Below are positions 51,534-60,668 of a stretch of 64,000 bases of DNA, piece after piece (the first letter of the stretch is position 1; each line of letters begins with the position of its first letter). This DNA is from Woeseiaceae bacterium (GTDB lineage Bacteria > Pseudomonadota > Gammaproteobacteria > Steroidobacterales > Woeseiaceae): the NCBI GenBank assembly GCA_021773035.1, contig JAJFKU010000056.1, forward strand, positions 62,001 through 126,000, in the 5' to 3' direction. Position numbers and translations under genes: made by a program. The notes under the pieces are model-generated. The model did no database searches. It saw only the letters and a program-made list of their open reading frames with translations, and was not told where the DNA came from.

Positions 51534-52901
51534 ATGACCGAACTGAACGCCCTCCTCGCCTGCCCTCGCTGCGACAAGTCGCCGCTTGAGACATCTGCCA
51601 CGACACTGCATTGCAAGGCATGTAAGGTCGACTTCCCGCTAATTGAAGACATGCCGTGGCTGTTCGCCGATCCGCAGGCAGCACTGGGTGAGTGGCGCGG
51701 CAGACTACAGTTTTCGCTGCAGCAACTCGGCCATGAAATTGCGGGGCTGGACAAGGAGCTCGAAAACGACGATCTGCCGGCACTTTCAAAACGCCGCGTA
51801 GAGCGCTACCGGAAATCGCTGGAGTCCCACAAACGGTCCCTGCAAAAACTGTTGCACCCGGTCGAAATTCAATCGCTGCAGGGCAACTATGAAAGCTACC
51901 TCGCGCTGCGCACACGACTACCGACCGATCAGGGCCTCAACACCTATTATCCGAATATTCATCGCGACTGGGCCTGGGGCGACGAAGAGAACCGGGCCTC
52001 GCTGAAACAGGTTCAGGCGGTGCTGCACGATCATGCTGCGCTGGGCAAGGTGCTGGTCCTGGGCGCGGGAGCAGGACGACTGGCGTATGACATACACACG
52101 CAACTCGACTGCGAAACGACCGTGGTGATGGACTTTAATCCGCTGCTGATGCTGGTCGCAAAAGCCGTTACTTCCGGGGAACAGCTGAGCCTGTACGAGT
52201 TTCCCATCGCACCGCTGGCCCTCGAAGACGACGCGGTCCTTAGAAAACTGTCGGCACCAGCGCCCGCGGGCGACGATTTCCATCTCGTGTTCGGTGACGC
52301 ACTGCGAGCGCCCTTTCCGGCGGGAAGCTTCGACACCGTCGTTACTCCCTGGTTGATTGACATCATCAGCGAAGACCTGCCGCTGTTTGCGGCACGCATC
52401 AACAACCTGCTGAAGGAAAACGGTCGCTGGGTCAATTTCGGCTCACTGGCATTCTCGAACCGCGCGCGCGCACGTCGCTACAGCCCGGAGGAAACCAAGG
52501 CGATCGTTGCCGAGAACGGCTTTTCCGACCCCTATGTTTCGCAGGCAAGCATTCCCTACATGAGTTCGCCGGCAAGTCGCCATGGACGCCAGGAACGGGT
52601 GTTCTCGTTTTCGGCTTACAAGGAACGTGACGCGGAAAAACCGGCGCGTCACAAAGCATTGCCCGACTGGGTTGTTACCGGCAAGGAAGCGGTACCTCTG
52701 AGTCCGTCGTTTCGACAACAGGCCATGACGACACAAATTTACTCCTTCATCATGTCCCTGATCGACGGCAAGCGCTCGATCAGGGATATGGCCATCGTAC
52801 TTGAGAAACAAAAACTGATGACCAGGGAAGAAGCCGAACCCGCTATCCGCTCGTTCCTGACAAAGATGTACGATGACTCGAAGAAACAGGGCGGTTTCTA
52901 G
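51534..52901 (+). CDS. Three-part fusion: zinc ribbon, N2227-like SAM methyltransferase, PqqD-like tail
   Basis: The 455-residue product has a Trm112-like zinc ribbon at the N-terminus (C10-x2-C13 ... C27-x2-C30, then VDFPLIEDMPWL). A helical, charged stretch follows at 60-150. A methyltransferase core carries VLVLGAGAGRLAYDI (SAM motif I) and D-F-N-P-L-L-M-L, then FPAGSFDTVVTPWLIDIISEDLPLFAARINNLLKENGRWVNFGSLAF, resembling the carnosine N-methyltransferase (N2227) family. The C-terminal 60 residues (LIDGKRSIRDMAIVLEKQKLMTREEAE) look like a PqqD-type peptide-binding helix-turn-helix. The substrate could be a small peptide or protein. It follows the terminator, so it is a separate unit. Confidence 0.8.
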   Translation: MTELNALLACPRCDKSPLETSATTLHCKACKVDFPLIEDMPWLFADPQAALGEWRGRLQFSLQQLGHEIAGLDKELENDDLPALSKRRVERYRKSLESHKRSLQKLLHPVEIQSLQGNYESYLALRTRLPTDQGLNTYYPNIHRDWAWGDEENRASLKQVQAVLHDHAALGKVLVLGAGAGRLAYDIHTQLDCETTVVMDFNPLLMLVAKAVTSGEQLSLYEFPIAPLALEDDAVLRKLSAPAPAGDDFHLVFGDALRAPFPAGSFDTVVTPWLIDIISEDLPLFAARINNLLKENGRWVNFGSLAFSNRARARRYSPEETKAIVAENGFSDPYVSQASIPYMSSPASRHGRQERVFSFSAYKERDAEKPARHKALPDWVVTGKEAVPLSPSFRQQAMTTQIYSFIMSLIDGKRSIRDMAIVLEKQKLMTREEAEPAIRSFLTKMYDDSKKQGGF

Positions 52902-52912
52902 CCACAGCGATC

Positions 52913-53452
52913 TCAGAGAGTAGTCCGGGGTGTTTTTTCCGTACATGTACTCACCGAGTCGGCATGCTGGGAAGCCATTGAGTAACGGTAAAAACAATTC
53001 TCCAGATTGGATCGCGGACACTCAGTCGGAACAGCAGCTTCGGAAACTCTGGAGAAACCCTGTTTTTCATAGAATCTCCGGGCGCCACGGTTCTCGTAAA
53101 AAGTGCCGAGATATAGCTCTCGTATGCGGCGGGAATCCGCCCAGCCGATAAGCGTGTTCAATAAGCGCAGCGCAGTCCCCGTGCCTCGAAAATCCGGATG
53201 TACATACATTTTTTGCAGGCACCCCTGACCACCGCCCAGGTCCACCAGACCAACAGTGCCTATGACACTGCCGTCAACCAACGCGATCCAGAAGTTTCCC
53301 GATCCGGTACGATAAGGCTGCACCACATCAGGCGGCTCCTGCGCATCATGAGCGTGCTCAAGGAGCACTAACTCATGGCGCCTGATCTCGGCGATGAGGG
53401 CGACGGTCGCAGTCCGATAGGCCTCGGAAAGCTGTGCTATCTGCTCTTGCAT
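52913..53452 (-). CDS. GNAT-family N-acetyltransferase
   Basis: The roughly 179-residue product has the GNAT core: FWIALVDGSVIGTVGLVDLGGGQGCLQKMYVHPDFRGTGTALRLLNTLIGWA (motif A, acetyl-CoA pyrophosphate loop RGTGTA) and LGTFYENRGARRFYEKQGF (motif B). It probably acetylates a small amine; the substrate is unknown. Starts: ATG 53452 or GTG 53455, the GTG 7 nt after GGAGG. It converges on the methyltransferase with an 11-bp gap. Confidence 0.88.
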   Translation of the reverse strand: MQEQIAQLSEAYRTATVALIAEIRRHELVLLEHAHDAQEPPDVVQPYRTGSGNFWIALVDGSVIGTVGLVDLGGGQGCLQKMYVHPDFRGTGTALRLLNTLIGWADSRRIRELYLGTFYENRGARRFYEKQGFSRVSEAAVPTECPRSNLENCFYRYSMASQHADSVSTCTEKTPRTTL

Positions 53453-53738
53453 CACACTATGACCTCCATCAGGCAATCAGTTTATCACCGACGCATCATC
53501 TGCAGTGCCATAAGGGCGTATACATTTATGGAAGCCGAGGCTGCGGCAGCGTCGATCAGTGCAAACACGACGAAACGTGCACAGGCGCGATAAAGCGAGT
53601 CCCAAGCCAACAACAACCATGCGACAATCGCTGCGCTCAGCGGGATTCTTGTAGGAAATCGAGCCTGCGTTGGTCACTGCGTGACTTCGCAAAACGCGCG
53701 AATCCGGTCTGAAAATCCAACGGCTACCGGAGAGGCAG

Positions 53739-55982
53739 ATGGTGAAAAACATCGGGCGGCGCGAGTTTGTAAAAGTAAGTCTGATTGGCGGCTCGCTTGT
53801 CGCCAGCATCCCGTTGACGTCATGCATGGACACCGATGCGCTGCCTGCCGCGACATCGAATACAGCAGGCAACCGGAACCTGGGTGTCTTCGTTCGAATA
53901 AATCCCGACAACACAACCACGATCGGTGCACCGACCGCAGAAATGGGGCAAGGCACGTTCACCTCCATGCCAATGATTATTGCAGAGGAACTGGACGCAG
54001 ACTGGGCACGCACAGACGTCGCGTTGATGCCCCTGTCGTTGCGCAGGGTCAGCGACGGCGATGACGTCAGTGATGCCGGGTACGAGGGCGTGGACTACGC
54101 GCATGCCTATCAGGGCGCGGGCGGCAGCGGCAGCGTAAAAAGGAACTTCAGCTACCTGCGCAAGGCGGGCGCGCAGGTTCGCAGCCGCCTCGTTCGCGCC
54201 GCCGCGAATCGCCTGTCTGTGCCAGTGGAAGAACTGCGAACGGAGAATAGCTACGTCATTCATGATGCTACCGACCAGACTGTCGCATACGGCGAACTCG
54301 CCGAAGCGGCGGTCGCACTGGCAGATGTCGATAGCGTCGAACTAAAGCATGCCAGTGAGTTTCGCATTCTCGGCAAATACCAGAAGATAAAGGGCTGCCG
54401 CGAAATCGTCACCGGTGCAATGACCTTCGGACAGGACTGCGAGTTGCCGGATATGCTGCACGCCGTCCTGATACGCAGCCCGTACTTCAAAGGGACCCCG
54501 TTGAGCTTTGACGATGTTGCGACCAGGGCAGTTCCTGGCGTTCTCGATGTCATCAGGATCGACCGGCAATGGCCCGACGATGCCCACGACGGCGAAGTGC
54601 TGTTACACGGTGCCGTTGCGGTCGTGGCTGAAACACTGTGGGCAGCGCTCAAAGGACGAAGCGCGCTCAAGGTCGAATGGGACCGCGGTCCGTTTGCGGA
54701 TGAAAGTACGGAGATGGTGGAAGCGGAGTGTCGCGAGCTTCTCGACGGGCGGATTTCCAGTGAGGCAGATCGTCGAACTGAGGGTGACGTCGACACCGCA
54801 CTGCTGAATGCCGAAAGAGTTATCGAGGCGGACTACGCCATCAAGCCGCTGGCGCATGTCTGCATGGAACCGCACAGTGCCATTGCCGACATGCGCGACG
54901 GACAACGCCGGATACTCGCAGCTCATCAGTTTCCGGAACGTGCGGCACACTGTGCCGCAAAGATATGCGGCTGCGATCCAATGGATGTCCGTGTCGAAAC
55001 CGCCCGCATGGGTGGCGGATTCGGGCGCAAGTTCGCACCGGACTACCTGTCGGAGGCGATATGGCTGTCGCACCGCTTACAGAAGCCGGTCAAGGTTACA
55101 TGGACCCGCGACGACGATATCCAGCAGGATGCGTTCAACCGACCCGGCATGAGTCGACTCCGTGCCGGACTGGATGAAAACAACAACGTTGTGGCGTGGG
55201 ATCACACGATCGCGGGCCACACTACCCAATCCGACAACTTTCCGGCGGATGTCGTGCCGAACTTCCGTGTGCGCTACCTGCGATCGAACACGGGAATGTG
55301 GTTCGGCCCCTGGCGCGGTCCCGGCCACAATACGATCGGTTTTGTCATTCAAAGCTTCATCGACGAACTGGCACTTGCGACAGGTCGCGACCCGCTCGAG
55401 TTTCGCCTCGCCATGCTCGGCGAAGAAAGAGCCCTGCCCTTCCAGGGCTGGGGCGCGGACGTTTACGACACCGGGCGGGCGGCCAATGTATTGAAACTCG
55501 CCGCGGAAAAAGGAGACTGGCGCGGCCGCGGAGAACTGCCTCCGGGCCGCGGCCGTGGAATCGCCTCGCATTTCACGTTCGGCAGCTATTGTGCCCACGT
55601 CGTCGATGTTCGCGTCAGCGAAGGCGAACTGGAAATACTGCGTGTTGTCAGCGCAATCGACTGTGGTCAGGCGATCAACAAACTGGGTATCGAAGCACAG
55701 ATTCAGGGTGGCGCTATCGACGGTCTGTCGGCCGCGCTACACCAGGCGATACACGTCCGCAACGGCCAGGTTGTCGAGCGTAACTTCGACACCTACCGGA
55801 TGATGCGTATCGATCAGACACCCAGACACATGGAAACGCATATCGTCGACAGCGATGCAAATCCAAGCGGCACGGGCGAGGTCGGGCTGCCGCCGGTCAT
55901 CCCTGCCCTGACGAACGCAATTTACGCCGCTACCGGCAAACGCATTCGCAGCTTGCCGATAGCTGATCAACTCAAAGCCTGA
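53739..55982 (+). CDS. Tat-exported molybdenum hydroxylase large subunit (isoquinoline 1-oxidoreductase-like)
   Basis: The 747-residue product begins NIGRREFVKVSLIGGSLVASIPLTSC: a twin-arginine signal plus a lipobox-like Cys. The body is a xanthine dehydrogenase-family molybdopterin-cytosine-dinucleotide subunit: GQGTFTSMPMIIAEELD, FKGTPLSFDD, MEPHSAIADM, ARMGGGFGRKF, WTRDDDIQQDAFNRPGMSRL, and GTGEVGLPPVIPALTNAIYAATG, carrying the catalytic glutamate. It resembles IorB-type aldehyde or N-heterocycle oxidoreductases. Good RBS (GGAGAGGCAG). The Fe-S subunit follows 40 bp downstream. Confidence 0.9.
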   Translation: MVKNIGRREFVKVSLIGGSLVASIPLTSCMDTDALPAATSNTAGNRNLGVFVRINPDNTTTIGAPTAEMGQGTFTSMPMIIAEELDADWARTDVALMPLSLRRVSDGDDVSDAGYEGVDYAHAYQGAGGSGSVKRNFSYLRKAGAQVRSRLVRAAANRLSVPVEELRTENSYVIHDATDQTVAYGELAEAAVALADVDSVELKHASEFRILGKYQKIKGCREIVTGAMTFGQDCELPDMLHAVLIRSPYFKGTPLSFDDVATRAVPGVLDVIRIDRQWPDDAHDGEVLLHGAVAVVAETLWAALKGRSALKVEWDRGPFADESTEMVEAECRELLDGRISSEADRRTEGDVDTALLNAERVIEADYAIKPLAHVCMEPHSAIADMRDGQRRILAAHQFPERAAHCAAKICGCDPMDVRVETARMGGGFGRKFAPDYLSEAIWLSHRLQKPVKVTWTRDDDIQQDAFNRPGMSRLRAGLDENNNVVAWDHTIAGHTTQSDNFPADVVPNFRVRYLRSNTGMWFGPWRGPGHNTIGFVIQSFIDELALATGRDPLEFRLAMLGEERALPFQGWGADVYDTGRAANVLKLAAEKGDWRGRGELPPGRGRGIASHFTFGSYCAHVVDVRVSEGELEILRVVSAIDCGQAINKLGIEAQIQGGAIDGLSAALHQAIHVRNGQVVERNFDTYRMMRIDQTPRHMETHIVDSDANPSGTGEVGLPPVIPALTNAIYAATGKRIRSLPIADQLKA

Positions 55983-56022
55983 TGGCTGCATAGGCATTGA
56001 AGATCCGAAGGAGTTTTGACTG

Positions 56023-56487
56023 ATGATTCGACTTGTAGTTAACGGAAAACAAATGCAGTTCGACGGTGACCCCGATATGCCTTTGTTATGGTATTTGCGT
56101 GAGGACGCGAAACTGAAAGGTACCAAGTTCGGCTGCGGCATCGGGCAGTGCGGAGCGTGCACTGTACACGCCAATGGTGCTGCTTTGCGTTCGTGCACGG
56201 CGCCGATGTCGGCACTGGACGGCGCGGACATCAAGACGATCGAAGGGCTCGCGACAGGTGACAAGCTGCATCCGGTGCAGGAAGCGTGGATCGACGAAGA
56301 CGCGCCGCAATGCGGCTATTGCCAGGCTGGCCAGATCATGGCGACTGCGGAACTATTGCAACGGATTCCTGACCCGTCGGACAAGGACATTGACGACAAC
56401 ATCAGCAACCTTTGCCGCTGCGGTTCTTACTATCGGATTCGTAAAGCAATTCATCGTGCGGCCAAGACGATACAGGGACGGGAGTAG
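56023..56487 (+). CDS. (2Fe-2S)-binding small subunit of the molybdenum hydroxylase (IorA-like)
   Basis: The 154-residue product has the plant-type 2Fe-2S N-terminal domain ([13 protein letters not shown], then LRSC) and the alpha-helical second 2Fe-2S domain ([10 protein letters not shown] ... [13 protein letters not shown]). It passes electrons from the Mo centre of the large subunit. It has no signal peptide, while the large subunit has a Tat signal, so the pair is probably exported as one folded complex. RBS AAGGAG lies 8 nt before the ATG at 56023. No MCD maturation gene is adjacent. Confidence 0.94.
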   Translation: MIRLVVNGKQMQFDGDPDMPLLWYLREDAKLKGTKFGCGIGQCGACTVHANGAALRSCTAPMSALDGADIKTIEGLATGDKLHPVQEAWIDEDAPQCGYCQAGQIMATAELLQRIPDPSDKDIDDNISNLCRCGSYYRIRKAIHRAAKTIQGRE

Positions 56488-56499
56488 CGACGGCGAAAG

Positions 56500-57399
56500 C
56501 TAGCCCAGGCGGGACCGAATATAGTCGCCGATCTTATCGATCGCCTGCCGGCTTTCCGGCATCTTGCCGATGAACACCTGAAACACGTGCCACATTTCCG
56601 GCCAGACCTCCAGTTCCACAGCAACACCAACCGCCGCACATTTGTCCGCCATTCTTTCCGAGTCGCTCAGCAGGATCTCGTCGTCACCGACCTGGATGTA
56701 CATTGGCGGCAAGCCCGCTACATCGGCAAACACCGGCGACACCATTGGCAATCGCTGTTGATGAGGCTCACAGTAGTGCGCGGCAACCACTGCGACATCT
56801 TTTGCGTGAAACCACGGATCCTGAGCGGCCCGGGACTGCATTGAATTGCCGCTCCCGGTGACATCGAGAAACGGCGACAGGAGAACAGCCGCGGCGGGCA
56901 GTGGATCACCGGCATCCCGTAGTGCGATTAGCGTCGCGACAGCGAGCCCGCCACCCGCCGAGTCTCCTGCGAACACGATGTCCGCAGCGCTCGTCCCCGT
57001 CGCCAGAATGTCGCGGTAAACCGCTACCGCATCGTCGATCGCTGCGGGATACTTGTGCTCGGGAGACAGACGGTACTCGGGCAGCAACGCTTGCACCTGG
57101 CCTGCCCGCGCAATATGACTGACCATCTGCCGATGCATGTCGCAACCACCGGCAACATAGCCACCGCCATGCAGATACAACAGCAGCTTACCGTCCCGCC
57201 GATTCCTGGGTGTCAGCCACTCAGCATACAGGCCGTTGATTTCGTCCGGCTCAACGCGTACGCCGAAGGCCGTAGGCAACAGTCCGCCCAACCTGTTCCA
57301 CAGGCGACGAACACCAGCGATATCGATGTTCGCCACATCGATGCGCTGCAGATATGCCTGGCTAACGGCACGGACGATTTTTGCACGAAAGCTGCTCAT
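56500..57399 (-). CDS. Alpha/beta hydrolase, hormone-sensitive-lipase-like esterase
   Basis: The 299-residue product carries the HSL-family marks: YLHGGGYVAGG (oxyanion hole HGGG), FAGDSAGGGLAVAT (nucleophile Ser in GDSAG), VGDDEILLSD (catalytic Asp region) and EMWHVFQVF (catalytic His). It hydrolyses short-chain carboxyl esters or related lipids. It is divergent from the haloalkane dehalogenase gene, 45 bp away, and convergent with the Mo-hydroxylase pair. Confidence 0.92.
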   Translation of the reverse strand: MSSFRAKIVRAVSQAYLQRIDVANIDIAGVRRLWNRLGGLLPTAFGVRVEPDEINGLYAEWLTPRNRRDGKLLLYLHGGGYVAGGCDMHRQMVSHIARAGQVQALLPEYRLSPEHKYPAAIDDAVAVYRDILATGTSAADIVFAGDSAGGGLAVATLIALRDAGDPLPAAAVLLSPFLDVTGSGNSMQSRAAQDPWFHAKDVAVVAAHYCEPHQQRLPMVSPVFADVAGLPPMYIQVGDDEILLSDSERMADKCAAVGVAVELEVWPEMWHVFQVFIGKMPESRQAIDKIGDYIRSRLG

Positions 57400-57444
57400 G
57401 AGCGTATAAGAGACCGTAAGCGATGGAATAAGGGTACACGACCC

Positions 57445-58347
57445 ATGAAAGCACTGCGCACACCCGAGTCCCGTTTCGAGGCTTTACCCGGGTACGACTT
57501 CGACCCAAACTACGTCGAAATAGACGGTCTGCGCATGCACTACGTCGATGAGGGACCCCGCGACGGTCGGATTGTATTACTGCTGCACGGCGAGCCCAGC
57601 TGGTCCTACCTGTATCGACATATGATTCCACCGCTTAGAGATGCCGGCCTGCGCGTCGTGGCGCCGGATCTGATCGGCTTTGGCAAGTCGGACAAACCCG
57701 AGCAGAAAAGCGATTACAGTTTTGCCGGTCACGTTGCATGGATGCGCGAGTTCATCGAAGTGCTCGACCTGCAGCACATCACATTGTTTTGTCAGGACTG
57801 GGGCTCACTGATTGGGCTGCGGGTGGCGGCTGAAAACGAACAGCGTTTCGCCCGCATTGCGCTCGGCAACGGCGGGCTGCCGACAGGTGACAGGGAGATG
57901 CCGACGGCGTTCAAGGTATGGCAGAAATTCGCGAAGTTCAGCCCCTGGTTTCCGATTGGCAAGCTGATTCAAAAGGCGACTGTCACGGGGCTCTCGAACG
58001 ACGTTGTAGCCGCCTACGACGCACCGTTTCCAAGCGCGAAATACAAAGCGGGCGCCAGGGCATTTCCGCAGCTCGTTCCGACAACGCCCGACGATCCCGC
58101 AAGCGACGCGAATCGAGCCGCATGGGAGATTTTCAGGCGCTGGGAAAAACCGTTTCTGACTACGTTCAGCAATCGCGATCCGATCACGCGCGGGGGCGAG
58201 AAAGCCTGGCAGGAATCAGTTCCGGGGGCCGCGAACCGCGAGCATGTAAAGATCAGGAACGCCGGTCACTTCTTGCAGGAAGACAGAGGGGCCGAGCTGG
58301 CTGAGATACTCGTGGAGTTTATTGACGCGCCTGCCGTTCCGGACTAG
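57445..58347 (+). CDS. Haloalkane dehalogenase-like alpha/beta hydrolase
   Basis: The 300-residue product resembles haloalkane dehalogenases of subfamily [17 protein letters not shown] is the HGE-P-S/T-W element. The nucleophile Asp118 sits in [11 protein letters not shown], with halide-stabilising Trp119 (second Trp candidate Trp168). Asp245 is in FSNRDPIT and His275 in NAGHFLQED. The DhlA equivalents are D124, W125, W175, D260 and H289. Such enzymes replace a carbon-bound halide by hydroxyl. The ATG at 57445 begins the conserved part; a longer frame from 57055 is antisense to the esterase gene. Overlaps fdxA by 4 bp tail to tail. Confidence 0.9.
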   Translation: MKALRTPESRFEALPGYDFDPNYVEIDGLRMHYVDEGPRDGRIVLLLHGEPSWSYLYRHMIPPLRDAGLRVVAPDLIGFGKSDKPEQKSDYSFAGHVAWMREFIEVLDLQHITLFCQDWGSLIGLRVAAENEQRFARIALGNGGLPTGDREMPTAFKVWQKFAKFSPWFPIGKLIQKATVTGLSNDVVAAYDAPFPSAKYKAGARAFPQLVPTTPDDPASDANRAAWEIFRRWEKPFLTTFSNRDPITRGGEKAWQESVPGAANREHVKIRNAGHFLQEDRGAELAEILVEFIDAPAVPD

Positions 58348-58667
58348 CGTTCCAGATACTGCAGCTTGTCTTTGACGTCGCGCCATTCGTCCGCATCTTC
58401 GGGCGGATCTTTCATCTCGGTAATGACGGGCCATTCCTGCGACAGCTCTTCATTGAGCTTGAGGTATTGCTCCTGGCCCTCGGGCAGCTCGTCTTCGGAA
58501 TAAATCGCCTCTACCGGGCACTCGGGTTCACACAGCGTACAGTCGATGCATTCGTCCGGATCAATGACCAGAAAGTTCGGCCCCTCGTGAAAGCAATCCA
58601 CGGGGCAAACCTCGACACAGTCGGTCAATTTGCACTTGATACAGGCTTCTGTGACAACGAACGTCAT
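58344..58667 (-). CDS. fdxA: 7Fe-8S ferredoxin FdxA
   Basis: The 107-residue product is the Azotobacter-FdI type: [18 protein letters not shown] binds the 3Fe-4S and part of the 4Fe-4S cluster, [12 protein letters not shown] the rest, followed by a long acidic tail. It is divergent from korAB and may carry electrons from that enzyme (inference from location and chemistry). GGAATG gives a weak Shine-Dalgarno. Confidence 0.95.
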   Translation of the reverse strand: MTFVVTEACIKCKLTDCVEVCPVDCFHEGPNFLVIDPDECIDCTLCEPECPVEAIYSEDELPEGQEQYLKLNEELSQEWPVITEMKDPPEDADEWRDVKDKLQYLER

Positions 58668-58826
58668 TCCGAGACTCTTACAGTTTCAGCAGCGCGTACG
58701 CTATGCGAATTGAGCGCGCTAAGCAAGCCGTGATTTACCCATATGACAGCTCTCTTGTCGATTGCGTTAAACTCGTGGCTACACACCCGTTCCGGCAACA
58801 GCCGATTTTTGAAAAGCCCCATAATT

Positions 58827-60668
58827 GTGAATAAAAACAAGGATGTAGACTCAATCGTTGTGCGCATAGCCGGTGACTCCGGCGACGGCATACAGCTGCT
58901 GGGATCGCAGTTCGCCGTCTCGACCGCATTGTCGGGTTCGGATTTCGCGACATTTCCCGATTACCCGGCCGAAATCAGGGCACCCGTCGGCACGACCTTC
59001 GGCGTATCCGCCTACCAGATCAACCTGGGCGGCGGACCCATAACAACCGCCGGCGATGCACCGGACGTGCTGATCGCGTTCAATCCCGCCGCATTGAAAG
59101 TCAGCCTGCCGCTGCTCGAAAAAGGCGCGCTGGTCATCCTCAACAACGATAGCTTCACGCCCAGAAATCTCGCGAAAGCCGGCTATGACAGCGATCCTCG
59201 CAAGGACGATACACTCGCTGACTACCAGGTCGTCGCGGCCGACATTTCGCGTCTCAACCTGGAGGCGGTCAAGCAATTCGGACTCAGCAAAAGCGAAGGT
59301 GGCCGCTGCAAGAATTTCTACGCGCTTGGCGTGTTGATGTGGATGTTTGATCGCGACCTTGCATCCAGCGAAACCTGGCTGAATCGACGTCTTGGCGAAC
59401 AGCCGACACTGCGCGACGCAAACACCGCAGCCCTGCGCGCCGGCCATGCCTATGGCGAAACCGCCGAACTTGCAGCGACGTTACCGCAGATACACCTGCC
59501 GGAAACAAAACTCGAGCCGGGCGAATACCGTGGCATCACCGGTGCCGAAGCACTGGCGCTCGGCGTTGCGGCAGCCGGAGAACTCGCGGACAAACCGATA
59601 CTGTTCTGCTCCTACCCGATCACGCCGGCGTCGCCACTGCTGCATCGCCTCGCACGGCTCAGTGAGATGGGTGTCGGAACGTTTCAGGCAGAAGATGAGA
59701 TTGCGGCAATCTGCGCCGCAATTGGTGCCTCCTATGGCGGCATGATCGGCGTCACGTCGAGCTCCGGTCCGGGCATTGCGTTAAAGACCGAGGCGATGGG
59801 GCTGGCCGTCAGCGCCGAGTTGCCATTGCTTATCGTCAACTGGCAGCGCGGCGGACCGTCGACCGGCCTGCCGACGAAAACCGAACAATCGGATCTTTAT
59901 CAGGCCGTCTATGGGCGTAATGCCGACACACCACTGCCCGTCATTGCCGCCGCAACGTCGGGCGACTGCTTTGAAATGGCCATCGAGGCGGTGCGCATTG
60001 CTTTGCGGCATATGACCCCCGTTATTTTGCTGGTCGATGGCTATCTTTCGAATGCCACCGAACCGTGGAAGATTCCAGATGTGTCAGCGCTACCGGCAAT
60101 CGAGCACAACGCGCTGCCGCCCTCTGACGACAGCCCGCAGCGCAGAGCGTTCGCGCGTGACAGCGAGAGCCTGGGACGCCCCTGGGTTTATCCGGGAATG
60201 CCGGGGCTGATGCACCGTATCGGTGGTCTGGAGAAGGATATCGACACGGGCCACATTTCCTACGATCCGGCAAATCACCAGGCGATGACCGATTTACGCA
60301 GCGCGAAAGTTGCCTCGGTAGCGAACTTCATCCCGGAGCAGAAAATGGAGCTGGGCGCCGATAGCGGCAAGCTCGTCGTTGTCGGTTGGGGATCGACATA
60401 CGGACCCATATACCAGGCCGCAAGGGCGACGGGAGCGAGCTTTATGCACCTGCGTTACCTGAATCCGCTGCCGAAGAACCTCGGCGCGCTGCTGAGCCGC
60501 TTCGACACGATACTGGTGCCGGAAATGAATACCGGACAACTCTCGACGCTGCTGCGAGACAAACTTGGCGTGAGTCCGGTTTCGTTCCCGAAAGTCAGCG
60601 GGCAACCGTTTCATATCAGTGAGTTGGTTGAGAAAATAGCGGCCGTGTCGAAGGAACAGGCGTCATGA
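58827..60668 (+). CDS. korA: 2-oxoacid:ferredoxin oxidoreductase alpha subunit (gamma-alpha fusion, KorA)
   Basis: Oxidises a 2-oxoacid, most likely 2-oxoglutarate, with CoA and ferredoxin, yielding acyl-CoA. The 613-residue product fuses the gamma domain (IVVRIAGDSGDGIQLLGSQFA, residues 10-185) to the alpha domain (GAEALALGVAAAGE, CSYPITPASPLLH, TSSSGPGIALKTEAMGLA, PSTGLPTKTEQSDLYQ). The start is uncertain. GTG 58827 begins just before the conserved GDSGDG segment; ATG 58743 would add 28 unusual residues. Neither has a strong RBS. The stop overlaps korB by 4 bp (ATGA). Confidence 0.9.
   Translation: MNKNKDVDSIVVRIAGDSGDGIQLLGSQFAVSTALSGSDFATFPDYPAEIRAPVGTTFGVSAYQINLGGGPITTAGDAPDVLIAFNPAALKVSLPLLEKGALVILNNDSFTPRNLAKAGYDSDPRKDDTLADYQVVAADISRLNLEAVKQFGLSKSEGGRCKNFYALGVLMWMFDRDLASSETWLNRRLGEQPTLRDANTAALRAGHAYGETAELAATLPQIHLPETKLEPGEYRGITGAEALALGVAAAGELADKPILFCSYPITPASPLLHRLARLSEMGVGTFQAEDEIAAICAAIGASYGGMIGVTSSSGPGIALKTEAMGLAVSAELPLLIVNWQRGGPSTGLPTKTEQSDLYQAVYGRNADTPLPVIAAATSGDCFEMAIEAVRIALRHMTPVILLVDGYLSNATEPWKIPDVSALPAIEHNALPPSDDSPQRRAFARDSESLGRPWVYPGMPGLMHRIGGLEKDIDTGHISYDPANHQAMTDLRSAKVASVANFIPEQKMELGADSGKLVVVGWGSTYGPIYQAARATGASFMHLRYLNPLPKNLGALLSRFDTILVPEMNTGQLSTLLRDKLGVSPVSFPKVSGQPFHISELVEKIAAVSKEQAS

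Noticed and set aside
55077..55598. Minus-strand ORF of 173 residues over the Mo subunit gene
   Set aside because: Antisense to conserved molybdopterin-binding motifs; no RBS or family match.
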